Below are positions 15,741 to 22,717 of a stretch of 30,255 bases of DNA, piece after piece. The notes beneath the pieces were generated by a model, which was given only the letters and a program-made list of their open reading frames with translations, did not search any database and was not told the origin of the DNA. The first letter of the stretch is position 1, and each line of letters begins with the position of its first letter. Both the position numbers and the translations under genes were made by a program. Origin of the DNA: Hellea sp964472905 (lineage in GTDB: Bacteria > Pseudomonadota > Alphaproteobacteria > Caulobacterales > Maricaulaceae); assembly GCA_964472905.1 (NCBI GenBank), contig CAYYMI010000033.1, forward strand, positions 1-30,255, in the 5' to 3' direction.

Positions 15741-16883
15741 ATGAGAAATCCATTTGATACGGAAGAACGCGTTGCTTTTCGCGAGACTATCCGAAATTTT
15801 GTAGAAAATGAGATTAGTCCACATGCCCATAAATGGGATGAAGCGGGAAGCGTTCCTTGGGAACTGCATGAAAAATTAGGTGCCCTTGGGTTTTTCGGTT
15901 TTGGTATTGATGAGGAGTATGGCGGACTTGGATTTGATTGTCCTTTCATGCGGGCCATAGCCGCAGAGGAAATGGCGAAATGCGGTTATGGGGGTATCGG
16001 TGCTGCTGTAGGCGGGCGTGGTATTTCACTTGACCCAATACAGCGTTTGGCAGCGCCTGAAATTCGTGACCGCGTCCTTAAAGACATTGTGCTTGGCAAG
16101 AAAGGCTCCAGTCTTGGGATTACAGAACCCGGCGGCGGCTCTGATGTCGCGCGGCTAAAAACAACGGCTAAGCGCGATGGAAATCACTTTGTCCTTAATG
16201 GTTCTAAGACATTCATTACTGGTGGTATGGAATCGGATTACTTTGTTATTGGGGCACGGACAGGCCAAGAAGGTTTGACAGGAATTTCACTCTTCTTTGT
16301 GGAGAAAGATTCGCCTGGGTTTTCGAGAACACCACTAACTAAGAAAATGGGATGGTGGGCCTCTAATCAAGCCACGCTTTATTTTGATGATTGCCGTGTT
16401 CCCGCGACGAACCTTATGGGGCAAGAAGATTACGGTTTCATAGCCATTATGAATAATTTCAATAATGAGCGCTTGAGTCTGATTGCGGGTTGCCTCGGCA
16501 TGATGAAGGCGGCACTGGAAGACTCTATTAGCTGGGCAAAAGAACGAGAAACCTTTGGTAAGCCTTTGATAAAACATCAAGTTATTCGACATAAAATTGC
16601 AGATATGTCGGCCAAAGTTGATGCTGTCGAAAGTTATATGAATATGATTTGCTGGAATATGGAGCAAGGTGCTACTCCTGTAGCAGAACTTTCGAAAGCT
16701 AAATTCTTTAGTACAAAAGCGTTAGAGTTTGTTGCATCTGAAGCTATGCAAATCATGGGTGGTGCGGGCTATCTGCGCGGCAACCGCATTGAATGCATAT
16801 ACCGGGAAGTCAAGGTGATGGCGATAGGCGGTGGATCAGAAGAAATTATGCGTGACCTCGCGGTTCGCCAAATGGGTTTATAG
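15741..16883 (+). CDS. Acyl-CoA dehydrogenase
   Basis: FAD enzyme that makes the alpha,beta double bond in an acyl-CoA. 380 residues with the three-domain ACAD fold: N-terminal helices, FAD/substrate beta-domain with LGITEPGGGSDVARLKTTA (about 125-143) and NGSKTFITGG, and C-terminal helices with RETFGKPLIKHQ and MQIMGGAGYLRGN. The usual catalytic glutamate of medium/short-chain enzymes (in YEGT) is replaced by glycine (IGGGSEEI, about 362-369). However, E243 in NNERLSLIAG aligns with the alternative catalytic base of isovaleryl-CoA and long-chain dehydrogenases, so the enzyme should be active. The substrate is probably a branched or otherwise unusual acyl-CoA. First gene of an operon with the ligase 9 bp downstream. 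Confidence 0.93.
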   Translation: MRNPFDTEERVAFRETIRNFVENEISPHAHKWDEAGSVPWELHEKLGALGFFGFGIDEEYGGLGFDCPFMRAIAAEEMAKCGYGGIGAAVGGRGISLDPIQRLAAPEIRDRVLKDIVLGKKGSSLGITEPGGGSDVARLKTTAKRDGNHFVLNGSKTFITGGMESDYFVIGARTGQEGLTGISLFFVEKDSPGFSRTPLTKKMGWWASNQATLYFDDCRVPATNLMGQEDYGFIAIMNNFNNERLSLIAGCLGMMKAALEDSISWAKERETFGKPLIKHQVIRHKIADMSAKVDAVESYMNMICWNMEQGATPVAELSKAKFFSTKALEFVASEAMQIMGGAGYLRGNRIECIYREVKVMAIGGGSEEIMRDLAVRQMGL

Positions 16884-16892
16884 GAGATTTAG

Positions 16893-18428
16893 ATGGCAAT
16901 ATATGCACGGGATTGGATTGAATATCATAGTAAAACGACGCCCGATAAGTTAGCTATGGTTGATCTCATGAGCGAGCGGCATTTTACCTATGCTGATCTT
17001 CATGAACGCACTGGCCGTGTCGCTGGATTTCTAAAATCTAAAGGCATCCAGAAAGGTGACCGCGTCGCCTTCTTGTGTTTGAATACATCAGATGTCATGG
17101 AGCTAGTCTTTGGATGTTGGCGCATTGGCGCAATTTGTCTTGCGCTAAATTTCCGTCTTACGCCCCCTGAACTCGCATTCATCCTAAATGATTCTGAAAC
17201 CTCTATGGTGCTTGTTGATAAGCCTTTCGAACCCGTCGGCGAGGCGACGAAAGCCCTGACGAATGTGGAGCACTGGGTCGATACGGATGGTCTTGGTGGT
17301 GATAGCGGTTATGAACGAGGATTAGCTGCGGCCACACCGATATATAGCTATGAGCCGCAAGATATCGAAGATCAGTGCTTGTTGATGTACTCGTCTGGAA
17401 CAACTGGCATGCCTAAGGGGGTTATTATCACCCATGCCATGCTTGAGTTTACAACAGCTTCGACAGCCCGGCTGCCAGATAGTGGTCCTCATCAAGTTTC
17501 ACTCAATAATATGCCTTTATTCCATATTGGGGGGCTGAATGTAACGGCTCTGCCGAGTATTTCGGTGGGGGGAACAGCTGTGATTATGCGTCTGTTTGAT
17601 CCGGATGCGACTTTGAAGGCCATTGATAATGCTGAATTGGGGATCAATCTTATATTTATGGTGCCTGCGGCCTATAACGCCATGAAAGCGCATCCTGATG
17701 TCGAGAAAACGGATTTTTCTCGTATTGTGACCGCGCTGTGTGGGGCTGAGACAGTCCCTGTATCATTAGTGGAGTGGTGGCTTGAAAAAGGGGTTGTCAT
17801 CCAAGAAGGCTACGGCATGACGGAGACTGCGGCTGGCGGGACTATGCTGCGCAAAGAGGATATTCCGCATATGATCGGCTCTGCAGGACGGGCCTTAATG
17901 CATTCCACTGTCCGTATTGTTGATGATGCTGGAAATGTTTGTGCGCCGAATGTGCCGGGAGAAATTCAGTTTAAGGGGGCCGCGATTACGCCAGGCTATT
18001 GGAAAAACCCTGAAGCGAACAAGAAATCATTTGTCGATGGATGGTTCAAGTCAGGCGATATTGGCCGCATGAATGAGAATGGCTATGTCTATATAGAAGA
18101 TCGTGTCAAAGATATGTACATTTCGGGAGGTGAAAATGTTTATCCCGCCGAAATTGAAAATATCCTCTATCAAATGCCGCAAATTGTCGAAGTTGCTGTT
18201 ATTGGCGTTACCGATGAAAAGTTCGGAGAGACAGGATGTGTTTGCGCCGTGGTCAAGAAAGGGGAGAGCCTAAGCCTTGATGATGTTTTAAGTCATGTTG
18301 ATGGGAAGCTTGCGACCTTCAAAAAACCAAAATATTTGCATCACTTAAACGAGCTACCGCGCGGCGGAACAGGCAAGGTGCTTAAATTTGAACTGCGTAA
18401 GTCGGTCCCTCCGCTCATAGGTTTATAA
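16893..18428 (+). CDS. Acyl-CoA ligase (AMP-forming)
   Basis: Class I adenylate-forming enzyme that activates a carboxylic acid to its CoA thioester with ATP, giving the substrate of the dehydrogenase upstream. 511 residues with P-loop-like YSSGTTGMPKG (166-176), A5 motif YGMTE (307-311), the motif around D389 (KSGDIG), the hinge DRVKDM, the A8-type GGENVYPAEIE and the A10 lysine K495 (PRGGTGKV). Length and motifs match medium/long-chain fatty acyl-CoA ligases; which acid is used cannot be read. AGGAGA lies 6-7 bases before the ATG. It ends in a 6-bp overlap with rluD. Confidence 0.93.
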   Translation: MAIYARDWIEYHSKTTPDKLAMVDLMSERHFTYADLHERTGRVAGFLKSKGIQKGDRVAFLCLNTSDVMELVFGCWRIGAICLALNFRLTPPELAFILNDSETSMVLVDKPFEPVGEATKALTNVEHWVDTDGLGGDSGYERGLAAATPIYSYEPQDIEDQCLLMYSSGTTGMPKGVIITHAMLEFTTASTARLPDSGPHQVSLNNMPLFHIGGLNVTALPSISVGGTAVIMRLFDPDATLKAIDNAELGINLIFMVPAAYNAMKAHPDVEKTDFSRIVTALCGAETVPVSLVEWWLEKGVVIQEGYGMTETAAGGTMLRKEDIPHMIGSAGRALMHSTVRIVDDAGNVCAPNVPGEIQFKGAAITPGYWKNPEANKKSFVDGWFKSGDIGRMNENGYVYIEDRVKDMYISGGENVYPAEIENILYQMPQIVEVAVIGVTDEKFGETGCVCAVVKKGESLSLDDVLSHVDGKLATFKKPKYLHHLNELPRGGTGKVLKFELRKSVPPLIGL

Positions 18429-19469
18429 TTCGAGGCTTTCTAATATAGTCACTAGCTCTGCCATATCTGAGGGGAAGGGTTGTTCAAATTGCATCATCTC
18501 TTTGGTGCTGGGGTGAATAAACCCTAGGCTGGCTGCATGAAGCGCTTGGCGTTTGAATGCCTTGAGGGCCGCCGCAACGGCTTGCTCATTTGGATTTTTT
18601 GAGGTGAGGAAAGCTCGCTGTTTTCCGTAGAGAGGATCGCCTAATAATGGACAGCCAATATGGGCAAGGTGAACCCGAATTTGGTGCGTGCGTCCAGTTT
18701 CTAATTTGCATTCAATCCAGCTGACTTGAGGTGTGCCGAGGGCCGCGCCAATTTGTTGCCCGAAGCCTTTGATATATTTGTAATTTGTTACGGCATGGCG
18801 ACCATGGTCAGAGGCGTTTATATCGCCCATAGTTCCGCGAACAACAGCGTGTTTTTTACGATCATTTGGGCTTCTTGCGAGTCTTGAGATGATTTGTCCT
18901 TCGCGGGGTTTAGGCGCGCTACGGGCGAGGCAAATATAGCGGCGCTCTACTGTGTGTTTTGCAAATTGCTTTGATAAAAATTGATGAGCGTTATCAGTCT
19001 TAGCAACCACCAAAAGTCCTGAGGTGTCTTTATCAATACGGTGCACGATACCTGGGCGCATAACGCCGCCAATACCCGATAAGCTATCGGCGCAGTGAAA
19101 TAGCAATGCATTGACCAATGTGGCTGACCGAGAGCCGGGGGCTGGATGTACAGTCATGCCCGCAGCTTTATTGACGACAATCAAGTCATTGTCTTCATGG
19201 ATGATATCAAGAGGAATATCCTCCGGCATGGGCGTATCATCTACGGGCGGGGGAACCAGCAAGGCATATTCAACGCCGTCTTTCACTTTGCGGGTCGGGG
19301 AGGTGATAATGTGCCCATCCGCTCTGACCTGTCCGCTTTCGATGAGGCTGCGCAGGCGGGTGCGTGACAACTCGGTCCATCCGGCCAGCCATTTATCAAG
19401 CCGAATGCCAACATCCTCTAAAGTCGCGGTTTGGACTTGCCAATCACCGGATGTTTGCTCTTCCGTCAT
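18423..19469 (-). CDS. rluD: 23S rRNA pseudouridine synthase RluD-type
   Basis: Makes pseudouridines in 23S rRNA (helix 69 in E. coli). N-terminal S4 RNA-binding domain (GIRLDKWLAGW to SLIESGQVRADG, about 21-53), then the catalytic domain with VVNKAAGMTVHPAPGS and the active-site aspartate D146 in HRIDKDTSG, followed by ETGRTHQIRVHLAHIGCPL. I set the start at the ATG complementary to 19467-19469, giving 348 residues, with AGGCTT upstream. The longer in-frame ATG (19652) adds 61 residues with no S4 or enzyme features and would run into the receptor promoter region. The RluD subgroup is the best fit, but RluC-type paralogues are similar. Confidence 0.92.
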   Translation of the reverse strand: MTEEQTSGDWQVQTATLEDVGIRLDKWLAGWTELSRTRLRSLIESGQVRADGHIITSPTRKVKDGVEYALLVPPPVDDTPMPEDIPLDIIHEDNDLIVVNKAAGMTVHPAPGSRSATLVNALLFHCADSLSGIGGVMRPGIVHRIDKDTSGLLVVAKTDNAHQFLSKQFAKHTVERRYICLARSAPKPREGQIISRLARSPNDRKKHAVVRGTMGDINASDHGRHAVTNYKYIKGFGQQIGAALGTPQVSWIECKLETGRTHQIRVHLAHIGCPLLGDPLYGKQRAFLTSKNPNEQAVAAALKAFKRQALHAASLGFIHPSTKEMMQFEQPFPSDMAELVTILESLEL

Positions 19470-19606
19470 GTTCAAGCCTCTAGTCAGAATCTCGCTAAAT
19501 GCCAAGACATAACGGCCTGCTATGCTTCTATTATAACCTGATTTAATATATGTGGCTGAAAAGTCACATCTGACATAATTACCATGAATTTTGTTTATGA
19601 GCCTTG

Positions 19607-19626
19607 ATATGCAACTAATTGCACTG
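19607..19626. promoter_or_regulatory. Operator candidate ATATGCAA-CTAA-TTGCACTG before the TonB-dependent receptor
   Basis: Perfect core TGCAA-N4-TTGCA (19610-19623). The left half ATATGCAA and the right core TTGCA are identical to the 20-bp palindrome at 15671-15690, with the same 4-base spacer. It lies 69 bases before the receptor ATG, in the gap shared with rluD. Confidence 0.55.
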
Positions 19627-19695
19627 TAGCAAAATAAACAATTAACACTCATTCAAGAGTGAATAGCGCCCAACATAAAAACCCTAGGGGAAAAC

Positions 19696-22653
19696 ATGCT
19701 CAAAAAATCACTATTACTCGGCTCAACACTTGTATTGTCCGCCGCCATCGCTACGCCCGCCGTTGCTCAGGTAGATGACGAAATTATCGTTACTGCAACC
19801 AAGCGCGAGCAAACACTTCAAGAAGTTCCTATCGCGGTTTCGGTAACAAGTGGACTTACAATCGAGCAAGCCACTATTCTTGACATTGCCGACTTGCAAA
19901 CAGTTGTGCCATCATTGCGTGTTACCCAGCTTCAGAATGCGGGCGCAACGAATTTCATTATTCGTGGTTTTGGTAATGGGGCGAATAATGCAGGTATTGA
20001 GCCTTCAGTTGGTGTATTTATTGATGGTGTTTATCGGTCACGATCTGGGGCACAAATCGGCGATTTACCTCGGCTGAACCGTTCAGAAGTTCTTCGCGGC
20101 CCTCAGTCTACTTTGTTTGGTAAAAACGCGTCTGTTGGTGTTATTAGCCTTGTGACTGAAAAGCCAAGTTTTGAACCTACGGGTGAAATAGAACTGACTT
20201 ACGGTAACTTTAATCAAGCCCGAATTAAAGGCTATTATAGTCAAGGTGTTGGTGATGATTTTGCTTATGCAATATCCGGGGGCTATAACTCACGTGATGG
20301 TTTCTCTGAGAGCCTACAGGATGGTGTGCCTGACTTAAATGATCGTAATCGTTTTAACATCAGATTCGACTCGATTTACCAAGCCAATGACACGACTGAA
20401 TTTAGATTTATTGGTGATTATAGCGAAATTGACGAGGTTTGTTGTGTGGCGCAGTTTACAGATGCGTTTACGGCAGCAGCTCCCGTTGTTAATGGCGTTC
20501 CAGTTGGTGCCGGTTTAAATGGAGCTGCTCTTTTAGGCGCTTTACAAAATCCTAGTTTTGTTGGGCTAACACTGTCGCAACCCTTATCATTTAATGACCC
20601 TAATGATCCTTTTGCTTTCACAAATAATGTCAATAGCGCTCCTGTAAATGAAATTAAGGACTTTGGGTTCTCAGGGCAAGTTGATACGGTGCTTGCAGGG
20701 ATTGATACAACGGCAATACTGTCTTATCGCGAAAACGAAAATTTCGCCAATATTGATGCAGATTTTGCAAATATTGATTTTCTTGGAACATCCATTACGT
20801 CATCCGATATTGCGACATTTACCGCGGAACTTCGATTTAATGGATCCTCATTTGATGATCGTGTGAATTGGACATTAGGTGGGTTTTACTTTGATGAAGA
20901 TATCGTCATTCAAGATGGCCTGCGATTTGGTCCTGATACCCGTCCTGCTCTTGAGTTCTTAGGTGCAGCGGGTGCGGGAATAACTATTCCAGAAATACAA
21001 GCTAGTTTCGCAGGTTTGGAAGCTGTGAACGGATTTGCGCCGGGAACGTTTTTTGAGGCTGACCTTGCGACAGATGAAACTGGTAATCTCACGAACCAAT
21101 CCTTCAACTTATTTGGTAATTTTGATTTTGAAGTTACTGACAAATTTACTCTCACAGTTGGCGCGGCTTACACCCGTGATGAAAAAGATTTTGATATTTT
21201 TCAGACGAGTAATAACGAATTCTCTTTTCTTGATTTGACCGAATTCTCAACTGTCGGACCATTATTAATCGGGGGGGGAATTCAAGCGACGCTTCCGGGG
21301 GCTATTCAAGGCACCTTAGCGCAACAATTTCCTGGGTTTACGACCTTAGTAGGTTCACCAGTTCCATTAGATTTTACGCCGGCTAACGTAGCGGCAATCA
21401 CGGCTACGCCTCAAGGGGCAGCTGCATTTGCGGCTTTCCAGCAGCAAGTCATTGACGGAACAACAGCTGCTGTCACACAAGGTGTTACAGCTGCAGTTGC
21501 AGGGTCGGATTTAACTAATCCGGCTAATAATCCTTTTATAGGATTTCAAGCGTTGCAACTTGTCCCACAGACAGCGAATTTGCCCAATGGATTTGAAGAT
21601 ACAAATGTTGTCGATGATGATATCAGTTTCACAGTCCGCGGAGCTTATGATGTTTCAGATAATATTAATGTCTATGCGAGTTATTCAACCGGATTTAAGG
21701 CATCCTCTGTCAATTTAAGCCGAAATTCTGGCCCGCTTTTATCGAACTTCCTAGATGAAAATGGACGACCTATCGCAGCTGGCTTTGCGGTTTTACCTGA
21801 AAACTTTAGTGTTCGGCTGCAACCGACCGCGGCATTCCCTGCAGGACAATTAATAGATAATGACACGTTGGATTCTGATATTCCTGCTGACGGTGTTGCT
21901 AATATCATTACGGCTAGGAACTTTGGATCTAGATTTGCAGCTCCAGAAGAAACGACTAATATTGAAATTGGAGCTAAAGCCAGCTTTGAGAATTTTGCTA
22001 TCAATCTCGCTTTATTCGACCTGACTGTTGAAGGTTTCCAGTCTAACGTCTTTATTGGTTCTGGTTTCGTCTTGGCAAATGCGGGTGAGCAATCTGCACG
22101 CGGCGTTGAATGGGATGCCACATGGACACCAATTGAGCCATTAACATTGACTTTTGCGGGAACTTATCTCGACGCGAATTTTGATGACTTCCAAGGATCA
22201 CCAGACCTTTTTGGAGCGCCTAATGATGTGACTGGCCAGCAACCTGCGGGTGTTCCGCCTCTCAGTCTTGCTGGATCAGCAACTTGGAATCATACTTTCC
22301 AAAATGGTTGGTCTGGTTTCTTACGCGGGGATGTGGCTTATGAAAGTAACACACCTATCCTTGATGTTTTTGAGTCTATTGATGCAGGAGCAGGAACTGT
22401 TTCCGCAGCTGGCGGTACTGTTCCAATTTCATCGCTAACAGGATTTGCAAATATTGACCGTACGCAATTACTCGTTAATGGCGGTGTTGGTCTTGACTTC
22501 GATAATGGGTTTGCTTTGCAGGGCTTTGTCCGTAATCTGACGAATGATCAATTCTTACAAAGTTCATTCCCTATTCCAGGTTTAACGGGTCTGTTCGCAG
22601 GCTATCCAAATGCACCGCGTACATATGGTGTAACAGGACGTTATAGCTTCTAA
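19696..22653 (+). CDS. TonB-dependent outer-membrane receptor
   Basis: 985-residue outer-membrane transporter. Signal peptide 1-25 (AIATPAVA|Q), TonB box DEIIVTATKR just after it, plug domain with GVFIDGVYRSRSG and the signature EVLRGPQSTLFGKNAS, then a 22-strand barrel ending in the expected C-terminal aromatic (TGRYSF). Two features stand out: vicinal cysteines C249-C250 in a predicted external loop, and Ala/Phe/Thr/Gln-rich loop sequence at about 545-620. The family imports siderophores, vitamins, sugars, lipids or terpenoids; no iron (Fur-like) box is evident, and the shared palindrome with the acyl-CoA operon suggests a carbon substrate. AGGGGA precedes the ATG; monocistronic with a terminator. 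Confidence 0.95.
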   Translation: MLKKSLLLGSTLVLSAAIATPAVAQVDDEIIVTATKREQTLQEVPIAVSVTSGLTIEQATILDIADLQTVVPSLRVTQLQNAGATNFIIRGFGNGANNAGIEPSVGVFIDGVYRSRSGAQIGDLPRLNRSEVLRGPQSTLFGKNASVGVISLVTEKPSFEPTGEIELTYGNFNQARIKGYYSQGVGDDFAYAISGGYNSRDGFSESLQDGVPDLNDRNRFNIRFDSIYQANDTTEFRFIGDYSEIDEVCCVAQFTDAFTAAAPVVNGVPVGAGLNGAALLGALQNPSFVGLTLSQPLSFNDPNDPFAFTNNVNSAPVNEIKDFGFSGQVDTVLAGIDTTAILSYRENENFANIDADFANIDFLGTSITSSDIATFTAELRFNGSSFDDRVNWTLGGFYFDEDIVIQDGLRFGPDTRPALEFLGAAGAGITIPEIQASFAGLEAVNGFAPGTFFEADLATDETGNLTNQSFNLFGNFDFEVTDKFTLTVGAAYTRDEKDFDIFQTSNNEFSFLDLTEFSTVGPLLIGGGIQATLPGAIQGTLAQQFPGFTTLVGSPVPLDFTPANVAAITATPQGAAAFAAFQQQVIDGTTAAVTQGVTAAVAGSDLTNPANNPFIGFQALQLVPQTANLPNGFEDTNVVDDDISFTVRGAYDVSDNINVYASYSTGFKASSVNLSRNSGPLLSNFLDENGRPIAAGFAVLPENFSVRLQPTAAFPAGQLIDNDTLDSDIPADGVANIITARNFGSRFAAPEETTNIEIGAKASFENFAINLALFDLTVEGFQSNVFIGSGFVLANAGEQSARGVEWDATWTPIEPLTLTFAGTYLDANFDDFQGSPDLFGAPNDVTGQQPAGVPPLSLAGSATWNHTFQNGWSGFLRGDVAYESNTPILDVFESIDAGAGTVSAAGGTVPISSLTGFANIDRTQLLVNGGVGLDFDNGFALQGFVRNLTNDQFLQSSFPIPGLTGLFAGYPNAPRTYGVTGRYSF

Positions 22654-22680
22654 GTTAGACCTAATTTTTAAAATAGATTA

Positions 22681-22708
22681 GCCGTCCTCTTTTGAGGGCG
22701 GCTTTCTT
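22681..22708 (+). terminator. Intrinsic terminator after the TonB-dependent receptor
   Basis: Nine-pair stem GCCGTCCTC / GAGGGCGGC (one G-T pair), loop TTTT, then TTTCTT, 27 bases after the receptor stop codon. The opposite strand has a poorer T-run, so it mainly serves the plus strand. It may also weakly end the convergent coiled-coil gene. Confidence 0.85.
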
Positions 22709-22717
22709 ATATGAGCT

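Noticed and set aside
15593..15958. 121-residue minus-strand frame across the start of the acyl-CoA dehydrogenase
   Set aside because: It is antisense to conserved dehydrogenase sequence and covers the divergent promoter; the lipoprotein starts independently at 15596.
15741..16883. Acyl-CoA dehydrogenase as a catalytically dead homologue because the YEGT glutamate is missing
   Set aside because: A glutamate at the alternative base position (E243) is present, as in isovaleryl-CoA and long-chain enzymes.
19550..19569. CRP-like site ATGTG-N10-CACAT before the receptor
   Set aside because: The spacer between the TGTG and CACA halves is longer than the CRP consensus and the inner bases do not match; I would not call it.
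19470..19652. 61-residue N-terminal extension of RluD
   Set aside because: The extension has no S4 or catalytic features, runs across the receptor promoter region including the palindrome, and the ATG at 19469 gives the usual family length.
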